A stretch of 64,000 nucleotides of DNA, taken from Emergomyces orientalis. Taxonomy: Eukaryota; Ascomycota; Eurotiomycetes; Onygenales; Ajellomycetaceae. A program made the position numbers and the translations under genes. The notes below the pieces were generated by a model. That model was not told the origin of the DNA and searched no databases. It saw nothing but the letters and a program-made list of their open reading frames with translations. This document shows, one piece after another, positions 40,799-52,063 of the stretch (the first letter of the stretch is position 1; the number at the start of each line of letters is the position of its first letter). The stretch spans positions 372,001-436,000 of the forward strand of contig MOWL01000088.1 in assembly GCA_002110485.1 (NCBI GenBank), written 5' to 3'.

Positions 40799-42211
40799 AT
40801 GGCTATCCTCAACGAATATCTTCTGACACCCATCTACATCTTAATATTGCTCTTCTCCACTTTCACCCTCTCGGAGCCGGTTCAATATTGTCGATTCGGC
40901 CACAATGAACATGGACCGTCTGACGTTGACTTTTGTATGGGCGTTGCCATGCATTACAATATATCTTCGCGCAATCACGATATGTACCTAACGATGGAGA
41001 TCCCTCGAACGTCTGGGCTGGGGTGGACTGCCATGGGTACCGGATCGTCGATGAAAGGGTCATTGATGTTTATAGTCTATGGAAACCCTTCCGATCATGG
41101 CCCCATTGTCAGTATCCGCACTGTCGACGGCCACGCCCAACCCCAGTTGGTCTCTCAAAACCAGGCGGGCGGAGCAGATCTTCGTGTGCTCCATACATCT
41201 TGGGTGCCGGGTACTCGTGGTATGACGGTTGCAAAAATAGCCCTCGTGTGCCATTCGTGTGAAAAGTGGCCAGGTTCCCCGATCTCTGCTCAAGCCTCGT
41301 CACAGCCATGGATTTGGGCGTGGAACGATAAGCAAGACATTGGAGTATACTCTTACGATGCCCACCTGGACATGCATAAACACCATGCTGGAAATGGTGG
41401 TTGGGGCAATTTCTACGTGGACATGGCTCGATCAATTAGCACGGCCAAATCTCCCCCATCATTGCCTCCAATTAGAACTGGGGTTTCCCGATTAGGGACA
41501 TCTGACAGTCCTCTAAGTGCCGGCGGTATAGTATCCGTGATCAGAGAAAATCCGATGCCTTCCATACACGGTTTTGTGATGTTCGTTGCCTTTTTCATAT
41601 TGTTTCCCATTGGTACGATTGCAATGCGATCTGGGTCCTCTAAGGCATTCAAATATCACTGGGCCATCCAACTGGCAGCCTCACTTTTCGCCTGGTCCGG
41701 TATAATTACAGGGCTCTTAATGAATCATCACTTAAACACCGCCCACCAATGTATTGGTGTATCTCTAGGCACATATCTGTTCATCCAGGGCTTGCTAGGA
41801 TGGCAACATCATCGGGTATTTGTTCGCATTCGTCGTCGGCACTGGGCCTCATACGTCCATATATGGTTTGGACGACTCACGCTAATCCTTGGCTGGGCCA
41901 ACATTATCACTGGAATGTTGTTGTCCGGAACCAGTGTTTCGTGGACCGCTTCTATGGCAAGTCTAATCGCCATAAATGCTCTTGTTCTATCCTTTTGGGT
42001 CTGGAAGGCTTCCAGACGCCAATTACGTACCAAGACCGCTGCGACTGATCGAACTACTGCCCAAGCGGTGTGGCCTGAACCGAAGCAAGGGGACTACTTT
42101 GCCTTGGGCACAATTGATGAAGATGATGATACAGATTCGGAGGAAGAAAGAAAGAAGAATAGGAATGACCATACACCCTACGACCCGATGCCTGAGAGTT
42201 CTGGCCGATGA
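40799..42211 (+). CDS. secreted-side DOMON (CDH-type cytochrome) fused to cytochrome b561 membrane domain
   Basis: A single-exon gene of 470 residues. A signal peptide (MAILNEYLLTPIYILILLF) is followed by a DOMON/cellobiose-dehydrogenase-type cytochrome domain at about residues 28-215 (YCRFGHNEHGPSDVDFCMGV, LGWTAMGTGSSMKGSLMFIV, and a late HKHHAGNGGWGNFYVD). The b561 ferric-reductase transmembrane domain follows at about 255-405 with histidines in membrane helices (SIHGFVMFVAFF, YHWAIQLAAS, HLNTAHQCIGV, HIWFGRLTL) that would ligate two haems. The tail is acidic and cytosolic. The architecture moves electrons across the membrane, from cytosolic ascorbate-like donors to an outer haem and then extracellular metal or substrate; the acceptor is unknown. 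Confidence 0.9.
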   Translation: MAILNEYLLTPIYILILLFSTFTLSEPVQYCRFGHNEHGPSDVDFCMGVAMHYNISSRNHDMYLTMEIPRTSGLGWTAMGTGSSMKGSLMFIVYGNPSDHGPIVSIRTVDGHAQPQLVSQNQAGGADLRVLHTSWVPGTRGMTVAKIALVCHSCEKWPGSPISAQASSQPWIWAWNDKQDIGVYSYDAHLDMHKHHAGNGGWGNFYVDMARSISTAKSPPSLPPIRTGVSRLGTSDSPLSAGGIVSVIRENPMPSIHGFVMFVAFFILFPIGTIAMRSGSSKAFKYHWAIQLAASLFAWSGIITGLLMNHHLNTAHQCIGVSLGTYLFIQGLLGWQHHRVFVRIRRRHWASYVHIWFGRLTLILGWANIITGMLLSGTSVSWTASMASLIAINALVLSFWVWKASRRQLRTKTAATDRTTAQAVWPEPKQGDYFALGTIDEDDDTDSEEERKKNRNDHTPYDPMPESSGR

Positions 42212-43411
42212 AGCACTTGGGATGGGAAATTTACATTTAGAGATGGGGCAACTCCAGCCTTATTTCACTATTTATTCCATCCCTAAAATACAGGTGGTAG
42301 CTACTGGTGGTGGCGGTATGTATCCAAACAATATCCAATTCAAAAGACAGCATTTCTGCCATCTTTCCAAGTTCATTCCGTGCCTCTTCAATCTACATCA
42401 TGTGGCTAAGGCGGCCAATTTTAAAATCTGCTTAAGACAAGTACAGAACAGCTATCGCCGCATTCCCTTGACTTCTATTAATTGTGCTAGTTTGGGTATG
42501 CATGTCGACGGACTCTAACCGGAGAGTTACGTGTGACTAACTACGAACGAGACATTTCTTTTCAACTTCTATGAGCTTGCTTTAATGTCGTTTCGTTTCT
42601 ATCTCTTTGTGCATTGCCACGAGTTCTAGCCTTTCGTTCCCGTCATAACTATCAGTGGTATATAAACGAGAGAGGTATTAATAGATCCAAGTTAAATGGA
42701 TATAATTCATGTAACAAACGTTTTGTCCGCTGCCCTAAAATTTTACTCGAATAAATATTAGAAAACGGCCGAGAAAAATCCAGGGCGACCTTGAATCTGA
42801 ACACGCATGGTGGGCACATTCCAAACTTGGATATTGTATGCATGTTATGATATTGCATTCACGCCTGTGTGTGATCCGCTAGTGGTAGCTACCAGTGTTC
42901 TGCGAGCTTTTATTTCCACGTTTACTCCACGTGAAACCCACATTCTCAAAGGCAGTCAGTCATGCATGAGTTCGATTTTGACAAAATATGGTCCTCCCGC
43001 AGCATGGTTTATATTCACTCCATAATCCAATAAACGTGAGTATCACGCATTATAATTGTCTCTAACACGATGCCGACGGTCTGTCTATATAAACGGGAAA
43101 GAAAACATAGAGTTTATATCACATCTTCCAATATATATCTTCCAAATTGTCCAGCCCAACAAAAGAAAGTAGGTGTACCCTGTAGCGGCGACGGATAAAT
43201 GGGATGGCGTGAGATAATGCAATTCGCCAACCCAACTCCCTAAGCCAAATGAGATATTAAAACGAACAATAAGTAAATAAATTAACGAACGTGAAAATAA
43301 AACAGATAAAGAGGAACTAGCTGTCTGGGATATAAAATAATATATAAGCTCCAACACCATCCTGAAAATGGATCCCCCACCCCAAAGAACACGCACACAA
43401 ACACACGCAGC
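42212..43411. other. convergent intergenic region
   Basis: About 1.2 kb between the b561 gene and the disordered-protein gene. It includes a CACGTG at 42928-42933 but no coding or RNA feature I can support. Confidence 0.5.
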
Positions 43412-45127
43412 TCACACCCACTCATTGACCCTCTCCTCAGCTGTCGCCGCCGGATCTGTCGGCCCCACAAACACAATCCGATCTTTCAATGTCATCTTCT
43501 GCACATCCATACCCGATAGACCCAATCCCAACCTCTCCCTCGTCACCGCCACACTCCTTCGAAACAAGTTTCCAACCCTCAGGCTCCGCTGTCTATCCTC
43601 ATGTTTCTCTAGTTGATGCCGTTGTTGCTGTTCCTGCTCCTGCTGCTGTTGTTCCTCCTCTTCTTGCTGCTGCTGTGTGGGCGGAGGTGGAGGGAGTGGG
43701 GGAGGGGGAAGGAAATATCTCATCGGTGAAGGGGATGGTGGTCGTGGAGGTCGCAAGGGTTTAATGGGTGCAGTGCTATTTCGGACATTGAAGGCTTTAG
43801 AGAGAAAGGTTTTCATGCGGCGTGGGAGGAGGTTTAAAGGGGCGGAGAGGAATTGGGATTGATATTGTGATTGCGATTGTGATTGAGAGTAACGGCAGCT
43901 TTGCTGGTTGCACTGTCGAAGGGGGATGGGGGATGGTGGCAATTGTAGTAGCGGAAGAGAGGTGCGTTTAAGTTTTGGTTTCATCATCCTACGCTTGAAC
44001 ATGGTGCTGGGCCTGCGGTCGCGTTTTGGTTTCCACGCTTTCGGACCATAGCGCTGGTAGTCGGAGATCGGGACAGCGAGTTGTTTGGTTCTTCGACGGT
44101 CGAAGGTTGGGAGTGTTGGGCTATTGTTGGGTGTGGGGGTAATATGCAAATTGTGATCGGATACGCTGCTGTCAGAGGAAAAGGAGAACAGTTCTGTACG
44201 ATTTCCATAAGGGGACCGGGTTTCGATTTCTGGCACTGGTGGGGTGGGGGCGTCTCGTGCAACTCTGGTTACGGGAAGCTGGTCGGTAGGAGACAGACCC
44301 GTTCTCCGTGGGTGTTCTATGTGAATTTCAGGGAGTCCATCCTCTGAATACCGTCGAGTCCGAGCAGGCACGCTGACAACCTCGCAGCGGCACATCTCTG
44401 AGCCACTATCATCAACCATAGCCAGAGACGATCCACGGCTTTCGTCATTGCCATGCTGATGATAGCCCGAAGCGGGAGAAAGCAGCATAGGGCCGACGTT
44501 TTCAATAGTTGCCTTCGTAATAGGAAGGACAGGGTCAGCGGTTGTGGAACCACCATGAAGTGCATGAGTCGATATGGAGCGAGATTTCAATTTCAGGCCC
44601 CACGACCACCCAAAATGTGGGTGGTATGGGCCGGAGGGAGCTGAAATTGAAGCTTGAGTGGGCGTCGCAAGGAGTAGATTCGGCGTTGATTGATATCCAG
44701 AGGGCTGGAGCGATAGCGACTTTTTCGGTACCCGTAAATATACATCTTCATCCGCAGGAGGCTCATGGATGGCTTTCTGGTAGTGCTCTGAAGAACCCAG
44801 ACTATGAGCTCTTGAAGGCACACGAGGAGGCGGCTCAGGCATTAAAGTATTCCGAGGACAAGGAGGTATATGGCTCTCAATCACCCCGGGGGTTTCATCG
44901 TCGGGGCTGTAGACGCTAGAAGTCGGGCGGGGAAGATCTGGTAAAGGTTTATCGAACTTCCAACTCTTGTAATTCGGATTGCTGGGTGAGTATCCTCGTG
45001 GAGGAATAACCTTCTCCAAACCCTCCAGCGACTTAGAGGTGAGAAGCGGAGGTGTATACCTACGAAATCCTCTGGACGTCATCTCCCCGATATCGCGTGT
45101 ACAACTGGAGTTTCGAGAGGACGGCAT
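43412..45127 (-). CDS. 571-residue largely disordered protein, function unknown
   Basis: One uninterrupted frame from ATG 45127 to TGA 43412. The N-terminus is Pro/Ser-rich with phosphosite-like SPxx motifs (PPRGYSPSNPNYKSWKFDKP). The middle holds acidic and Ser patches (ELFSFSSDSSVSDHN). Then come basic segments (KRDRRPSTMFKRRMMKPKLK), an (SQ)n run, a Pro run beside Gln/Glu runs (PPPPLPPPPP and QQQQEEEEQQQQ), and a C-terminal block RSLRVGNLFRRSVAVTRERL and MTLKDRIVFVGPTDPAATAEE that looks most ordered. No known domain was recognised. A signalling or polarity adaptor would fit the composition, but that is a guess. Confidence 0.7.
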   Translation of the reverse strand: MPSSRNSSCTRDIGEMTSRGFRRYTPPLLTSKSLEGLEKVIPPRGYSPSNPNYKSWKFDKPLPDLPRPTSSVYSPDDETPGVIESHIPPCPRNTLMPEPPPRVPSRAHSLGSSEHYQKAIHEPPADEDVYLRVPKKSLSLQPSGYQSTPNLLLATPTQASISAPSGPYHPHFGWSWGLKLKSRSISTHALHGGSTTADPVLPITKATIENVGPMLLSPASGYHQHGNDESRGSSLAMVDDSGSEMCRCEVVSVPARTRRYSEDGLPEIHIEHPRRTGLSPTDQLPVTRVARDAPTPPVPEIETRSPYGNRTELFSFSSDSSVSDHNLHITPTPNNSPTLPTFDRRRTKQLAVPISDYQRYGPKAWKPKRDRRPSTMFKRRMMKPKLKRTSLPLLQLPPSPIPLRQCNQQSCRYSQSQSQSQYQSQFLSAPLNLLPRRMKTFLSKAFNVRNSTAPIKPLRPPRPPSPSPMRYFLPPPPLPPPPPTQQQQEEEEQQQQEQEQQQRHQLEKHEDRQRSLRVGNLFRRSVAVTRERLGLGLSGMDVQKMTLKDRIVFVGPTDPAATAEERVNEWV

Positions 45128-45818
45128 AGCGGAGAGTCGAAATCGATGATATATATGAGAACCACGGGTAACATTTCCGGATTCGATTCATAAACTGAGG
45201 GGCTTGCCTCTTAGACCGGGTTGGCTTGTCAACCGTCCTTTCATGAGGAGGGGGGAATTAATAGAAAAAGGAATATTTTCAAAATTGCACTCAGCGACAA
45301 AGAGGCGCAACATGAACAATCATTTTCGGTGCTGATACGAGAGTGCGTCGTCCGAAATCTTCCCGGAATATAACTTGCAGTATGCATGCAAGTGTAACTT
45401 CCACGAAGAAGCAAAACAAAAACATGGAGGGAAACAAACCTAAGCGCAAGGAACAACAACCGCAAGAGCAACAAAAGGATAAAAAATTGTTAACAAATAA
45501 CTAACAATGATGTAAACAAGGAAGAAGGTTTCTTTCTCCCTCTAAGCAAACGCCGAAGCAAGACATGAGGGAGGGGGATCTATAACCTTATAAGTTAAGT
45601 AACCAAACAATTGTTGGGTCCAACAAAATATGGGCAAATGGTGGACGAAAACAAAGAAAAATATCACAGCCCATCTCCACAAACACCAATAATAACAAAT
45701 CTCGCATGCAACGCTAATGCGTCGCACGGTTCGTGCCCAGGAGAAAAAAGAAAGAAAAAAAAAAAGCCAAATTTAAGCAAAAAGTCTATATCTCCACAGC
45801 TCTAGCTAGCGGATTAAA
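45128..45818. other. intergenic region
   Basis: It holds the promoter of the disordered-protein gene and the 3' flank of the Nudix gene, both on the minus strand. A poly-A stretch sits at about 45744-45765. No gene is visible. Confidence 0.55.
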
Positions 45819-47092
45819 TCACGTCAATTTGGAGGCTTTTTCAAACATTTCTGTCGTTAGTTCGTCCTCAGGATCTCGGGTTTCCTTGAATCTGCCAATT
45901 TGTTTTAATCGAGCGATCATGTCCTCGTCGCCAAAATGGCCGTTATGTTCGAATTGAGGCTCTTCTGCGTAGGCCACCCTAGCAGTGTCAACTACAATAC
46001 GAGCGGTCATACCAAATACTCGATAGCGGGTTAGCCCCATAGACATCTCCTGTTTTTCTAGTTCTTCAACAGCGACATCTTGGTCAATGCTCTTTCTTCT
46101 CGACTTTGTGACTCTTTGGTTTGTTATCGGAACGAAGAAATGGTGCACTACCCCAAAGTTTTAGTAACTGAAAGACCACAGAAAGAAGGGGGGTTTCTAG
46201 TTAGGTGGGTAGGAGGGAAGTTATATCCATAACAATCAAACATACTGCGCCACCAAGTAGTGTTCCAGTTGGTCCATGTTCCATCATACCACTCGGTAGG
46301 GTCACCTGGAAGACTAGAATCATCCTCACCACGGGGCTCATCTCTCATCATGAGGAAGTTATGGAATGGCCCCGAAAAGACCGCAGCCACCTCCTTGGCG
46401 TCCAATTGGGGCATGAATGCTTCCTCCGGATCAGCATCCTCACCCGTGACTTCGTTGTAAGAGTGTAGAAGCGCCACACACGGCCGTACCACTAGCTCGG
46501 TCCGTGCGAGGTTGGCTGGGAGTTCGCAGAGATGCTCTACCCAAAAAGGGGATGGGAACTTCTGGTTGATATTTGGCAGGCCGATCTCCTCGAATGCTTC
46601 GCGCCGAGCAGTCTCGAAGGGCGTCTCGGATAATGAATCCGCCTTCCCGCCTGGCAATGCTGCTTGACCTGGGTCTGATCGAATGTTGATAAATTGGGTG
46701 AGGGAATGGTTAGTAACTGATCAATTGGCGGTTATATTCCCCAACCATAATAACTGCAACAGGATCCGACAAACGTCCGGGGCGCAGGCGTGACATACAT
46801 GATTTGAGAGTGTTAGATCTGATGGTTAAAATAACCCGAAGATCGCCTCGTCGATCGGCGAAGAGCAGAAGCAGCACTGCAGCCTGTCGCGAGAGCGGGA
46901 CGGAGTCATAATTGGTTGGGGGCGGCACATAACGTCGCAGTCGCTCGATGGCTTGCTAATATGTTTCCAATCCCATCTCAGCTGTCAGAAGGCTTTAAAT
47001 TAAGAAGAAGATATATAGTGCGCCATATATCAGTGTTCTTGGGGCGCTAGGCTGAAAACACCAACCTTCGATGTGGGAGATAGCGGCGCCAT
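45819..47092 (-). CDS. PCD1: Nudix coenzyme A pyrophosphatase (Pcd1-like)
   Basis: Four exons, complement of 47092-47066, 46955-46799, 46674-46246 and 46147-45819, give 313 residues. Exon 1 encodes only MAPLSPTSK. The Nudix box is seen in PGGKADSLSE followed by RREAFEEIGL, with the conserved REAFEE catalytic core. The upstream block SRQAAVLLLLFADRRGDLRV and downstream RMHHFFVPITNQRVTK, RVFGMTARIVVDTARVAYAE and HFGDEDMI are the CoA-specific signature. Such enzymes split CoA (and oxidised CoA) into 4'-phosphopantetheine and 3',5'-ADP in peroxisomes or mitochondria. The C-terminus reads Ser-Lys-Leu-Thr, one residue past a peroxisomal SKL. The donor at 46245 was chosen because it makes WWRMHHFF continuous. 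Confidence 0.9.
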
Positions 47093-47952
47093 GGTTCTTA
47101 ACGACCTCAAACCTAACAACGAGGAACTTTGGAGGCTGTAAATCTTACTCGTGTGAATGTGCAAGGATCTAAATAATACCGGCCTGTTCATACCTCCGTA
47201 GGTGTCAACATCTCCATTCTTATACGGAGGGTCTGGAGGTTTGGTAATTCCGGGTGCAGCTTCGTGTTTGGTACGCTAACCAAATTGCCATATTCTTGCC
47301 GAGGTTATCTGTCGTGGAGATGCGACCAGTACTGCCTTAAAAGCTTGTATACCTAATAATAGCAGTTCGTAGTTTAGACGTATTCTTTATTCAACAAAAT
47401 AAAATGTATATATGCACCTGAGAAGCTCGTAAAATAACCGCTCTAGAAACTAACATCTCTGAAAGCAAAAAAAAATTCAGACTCCAACCAGTCAGTCAAT
47501 TTAAAAACTGTTTATATTGGATTATCGTCAGTTGGGAATAGCACAAATAATTCCACCAACCCAACCGAATCCATCTGTCTAGGATAATTAAAAAAAAACC
47601 ACTGCTGAACCTTGTAATTTCCAAACACCAATGTCCATCCCAGGAAACTAGTAGTATGATGCGGCGAAAAAGATTGCATACCAAACAAGAAAGACAACAT
47701 GGGAAACAAAAGGACAAACGAAAGAAAGGAAAGAAATGTGCTGTGCGAAACTAGCCAAAGAAAATATTTAAGAATGGGGGTTGGTTGAAACTGACAAAGG
47801 AAACAAAAAAGATAGTCGCCCAACGCAGTTGGAAGGGCGGAAATATGTATTCAAACAGGTTTGAGAATGCCATGGGGAAATACTAAAAGTATGTTAAATA
47901 GTACAAGTAGAAGATACAAAGAATGCGGCAGGACCAATGATAGAAGGATGAT
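47093..47952. other. intergenic region
   Basis: The upstream flank of the Nudix gene and the 3' flank of the LETM1 gene, both minus strand. It is AT-rich and no supported gene is seen. Confidence 0.55.
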
Positions 47953-49767
47953 CTATTCTTTTTTCTCCTTCTCCTGTTGCTTTGCGGCGTCCTTTTCGGA
48001 CTCTTGAGCCTCGGAAGTCTGGGATTCCTGGCCTGGAGCCGCGGCTTCCATATTCTTGTCGTCCGTATCATCGATGTCTTCATGATCCTTGGGAGCAGAA
48101 ACACCAGCCTCTTCGTTTTCAGTGTTTTGCTCATTCTCCTCTTCAATCAGCTCTTGCTGCTCTTTGATAACCTCAAGACGTTGCTTGTTGGTCGCTGCGC
48201 CCTCAGCATTGTGCACCTCAAGCTCGATTTCATGGAATAGTTCTTCGGGGATGCTTGACAGGACGGATCGGAGTGCGTCTATCTGCGAGGAAATTTCGTA
48301 TTCCTGGGACTTCTGCGTGTACATATATGCGTTGCTGAGAACGAGAAGGGTGGATGGTACGCCCTTCTGAAGGCGTAGGTCTAGCCACATGGACAGGTCG
48401 TCCCGAAGGCGGCCGGGAGATATGCCATGAGTGCGCAGCCCACGCGAAGCGCAGGCCATCTGGAGTTCCGGAACGGACAGCGAGTCGACGCCTTCGAATG
48501 ATATGGCTTTGTCGTCACGCTTAATTTGACGCATGCGGTGACGCACATTGTACCGGAGCATTGCATCCGTACCAAAGGTATTAAGGTTTATATATTTGCA
48601 CATCGCCACCAGTTGGGGTCGCGACAAGTTATCCAAGGTAAGATCATCCTTGAAGGTCTGGCAAACCTTGATGACATCTTCTGCCGAGGGCGACTGCCCA
48701 GTAGCTCGAACCTTTCTGAAAAATTCCGCGAACTCTTCTTTCTTCGAGTTCCTGGCGTTGACTGGAAGGCCAGTCTCTTTGAGTGTATTCTGAAGGAACG
48801 ACCCCATTTCTTTCCGTGTCGCCCGAAGTATAGCCGCTTTCGCCTCCTTCGACTTTTGTCCTTCATAGGTGCTGGGAAGCAGGTTCGGGAAGAGTTTTAA
48901 GGCGACCGGGAGGAGGAACTCGGCGAACGGAACGATAACAAAAACAGAGAAAGGCACCAGTCGAGCCAAATCTTGAACCGTACGTCGTAGCTGTTATTTC
49001 TAAGTTAGCACTACCATTCGGGCCTTGGTTGGTTAGGAGAAGGGTTGCGAAAGAAGCAGATCTAGGAAGAGGAAAAACAAACCTGTCGATGTTCTCTGCG
49101 GCTAAGCTCATAGCCAGCAGCCATTTTCAGCGCAAGCTTTGTACTGATCTTGACCTCCGTAGCCAACAGCTTCGTCCCATCCCAATAATGTTGGACTTCC
49201 TTCTTGATCTTCTGGCCCAAAGTAAGTTTCTTAGATTCTTTCTTCTCCTCAGCTGCCCTTTTCTCCGCGCCTTCCACATCAAGCGGGTTTAAATCCTTTC
49301 CTTCGGCAACCAATGCTTCAGCCGCCGAGCTATCCGTGGTGGGTGTAACTCGGATCTGCGAACGAGGTTCGCCCCCAGTTTTCTCCGCCTCTGCTTGTTC
49401 TGATGTTGGTGTGGGTTTCTGTGCAGTCTCTGCTGAGAGTGGTTTCTTCGCCAGCTCCGCGTTAAATCCTGGAGGAGGGAACGAGGATGGCTCTAAAGGC
49501 CTAGAGGAGGTAGATTGCTGTGTGGCATAGCCGCGTTGCTGCTGGTGGAGCGGAATGAGAATGGCAAGGGCTTGGACATGGTGTGGAAGGGAGCGCCGGT
49601 AATGTGAAGTCGCGGTCGAATAAGGGCCTAGGCTTCGTGGAGTACGGCCGTGTACTATTCTGAGTCAGTATACTTGCTAATCACCAGAGAGTTGGCTTGA
49701 TGCTAAACGTACAGGCTGCCATCCTCCGTGCTGACACCGCATTGCGGGTCAGGGCAACTGATTTCAT
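47953..49767 (-). CDS. MDM38: LETM1/Mdm38 inner mitochondrial membrane protein
   Basis: Three exons, complement of 49767-49713, 49654-49083 and 48990-47953, give 554 residues. The N-terminal 80 residues are basic and acid-free with RGYATQ, a probable presequence end. A Pro/Glu linker follows, then KKLTLGQKIKKEVQHYWDGT, the typical LETM1 entry. The transmembrane segment is VPFSVFVIVPFAEFLLPVAL. The ribosome-binding-like LETM1 domain follows (LPSTYEGQKSKEAKAAILRA, DNLSRPQLVAMCKYINLNTF, LRYNVRHRMRQIKRDD, ELQMACASRGLRTHGIS). The tail is an acidic coiled coil. LETM1/Mdm38 supports K+/H+ exchange and mitoribosome attachment for insertion of mitochondrially made proteins. Confidence 0.94.
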
Positions 49768-50432
49768 GCTGCGGCGTCGAGAGAGCGAGGAAAATTCGAA
49801 TAGTAACTTCCGGTATGCGTAAGTAGTATAAATGTAACAGGGAAATCTGCTAAGACAGGGTATTGGAGGCTGGTGGGTTAAAAGTGATTTGGTACGTTGG
49901 AAGTTGAAAAAAGACGGAGGTTATCAAGATGCAAACCGCGCTAGGTAAAGTTTTGGGAGATCACGTGGTATCTATGTCATCATCGTTTCGGACCAGCCCA
50001 AAAGGGAAATTTGACTCCGCCCCTGGAGCTTTGTTCCTCTACCCGCACTGAGACGATAGAAACAGGGGAAAACAAGAAGACGTTACAAAGTTACAATATC
50101 ATTATTAGATTAGTAATATCAGGTCATCGTCCTAAATAAATCAACAGGGAAAGCAAGATTCGAGGCTCATTGGCAACATCGTCCAGGAACTTGACGCCAG
50201 CGAAAAACATTCGTTGAAACTGGATTGTAAATATAAAAAAAATAAAAATGGATAGCATATATCCACTTGGTTGACGGACAACACGGGAAAGGAAAAAAAG
50301 AAACGCTAATGGGCAAACTCGCATTGCAGTATCGAATAAAAGATAATGGGAACGTTTCGTGAGGGTATCCATAACGAAGGAAAGGCGCGAGATGCGGCGG
50401 GAAGGAGAAAAAAGGGCGGTGGGGGCGCGGGT
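49768..50432. other. intergenic region with LETM1 promoter
   Basis: TCACGTGG at 49961-49968 lies about 195 bp before the LETM1 start. The remainder is the GPC1 3' flank. No gene seen. Confidence 0.5.
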
Positions 50433-52063
50433 TCAGGTTCTAGCGTGAAGGTCAGAAGTGAGAAAAGACTCCAAACTTGTACTGGCGGACTGCGCGTCGA
50501 GAAGCGGAATCTGGTTGATTGCGCAGTTCACTGATGAATCGGTTTGTTTGATCTCCATATCGTCATGGCTGTGTAGCTTGCCATTGCCGGATTCGGGAGC
50601 TAGAATGGGACTAGTCGAGCCACCTTCGGGGGAAGACTGCCATTTGGCAACATCTTTCTTAAGTTGCTCTAGCTCGTTTTGGAATCTTTTGCCAAACACG
50701 TCAATGTAAAATGTAGCGCCGTTGTAGACGCTCCATGAAAACACCACCATTAGAAAAAGCGAGCTGGCCCAAGGGTACCAGAACCACAGTGGGCATGGGG
50801 TTATCGTTAGTAGCGCATAGCTATACTGGATGAGCATGAAAGCTGGCTCTTGCAAGAAGAGTGGGAGGCTGAGGACAAATTTTCCGATCCAGGTTTTGGC
50901 GTATGATTTCCGAAGCCAAGTAAAGCTTGTCGGCCGCCCTGCGGCAATCTTCTCACGGCGACGAACCGTGATGAGGAAATGGTATGATAACTGCCACACA
51001 GCGTATGGAACAGTAGCCCATATCATCATTGCGGCCAGCGAGTAATGTTCTGGGCTACCCGGCTCGCTGAATTTGATGTTGTAGACAGCAGGGAATCGGG
51101 TAAGTAGCATTTCAGGAGGGGTCATGTGAGTTAAACAGTGGAGGGTAACTGGCGGCATTATATGAATAAACAAGCTAGATATTGGTTTGTCAGAAAAGTT
51201 AGAGAAGTAATTCAATACAAAGCTTACCTGGTAACTTTATCGAAGCTGTGGAACACCAACGAGTTCCTCCACATAGCAATGGCAATGGCATTATTACCGT
51301 ATGCAAGGCAGTATGTGCTGAGGAATAACCTTTTCGATCCCGGAAGTACCCAAATAGCCAAAACGGTTAAGAAGTTGACAAAGTAGCAGAGATCAGCCAA
51401 AAAATAATGGTAACCACGTTTGCGATACGTGTAATAGCGTATTGGCATGAAATAGCAAAACTGGGCCGTGTACCAGTAGAAGAAGTATTCTGGGTAAGCG
51501 CCAATCAAATATCCACTGATAAGAATGTTAAGAACACCTGCAATGAAGGAAACCTTCTCGCGAGCAGTGACGGTCGCAGTATCATTCCAACGAGCACCAA
51601 GCCGCTCAACAGAATCTTTCATCCGTTTTCGGTATTTCTCTAGCTGCTCGTCTGAAGATGGGACCCGTTTGCGCCACTCCCCCACGACCCTTTTCTTCGC
51701 ATGTATGCCTGTGTTTTTTAGTTTCTCCTGTTGTTTCTTAACCTTGTCCTTCTGTGCAGTGAGTGTATTCTGCCATTTTTCTAGCTTCTGGGGTAGAGCC
51801 AAGTTTCCCAGAATATCCAAAACAGTGAGTTTGTCTAGAGGCGGGAAAGGTTCCCAATCTTCCTGAAACGAGCTGCTCGTCCCAAACGAAGGTGTTCGTG
51901 AAAGCCCATTATTAGATGACGGGGCAACATCAGGTGTCGAAATTGAAGATCCATCCTGGTCATTTGCTATCGCGTCGAGGATATCGGCATTGCGCTCGGT
52001 CGTATGTTCATCTAAACGATCTGGCTGTGACTTGCTCTTCGGTATCGAAATAGGCTCAGACAT
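50433..52063 (-). CDS. GPC1: glycerophosphocholine acyltransferase Gpc1
   Basis: Two exons, complement of 52063-51228 and 51174-50433, give 525 residues of the DUF2838/Gpc1 family. The start is ATG 52063; the frame extends upstream only to a TTG. A disordered Ser-rich N-tail and a charged coiled coil (EKWQNTLTAQKDKVKKQQEK) precede about eight membrane helices. Conserved blocks are VSFIAGVLNILISGYLIGAY, FCYFMPIRYYTYRKRGYHYF, YCLAYGNNAIAIAMWRNSLV, DKVTSLFIHIMPPVTLHCLT and PYAVWQLSYHFLITV. Gpc1 acylates glycerophosphocholine to lysophosphatidylcholine with acyl-CoA, salvaging phosphatidylcholine at the ER. The intron has a CTAAC branch and CTAG acceptor. Confidence 0.93.
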
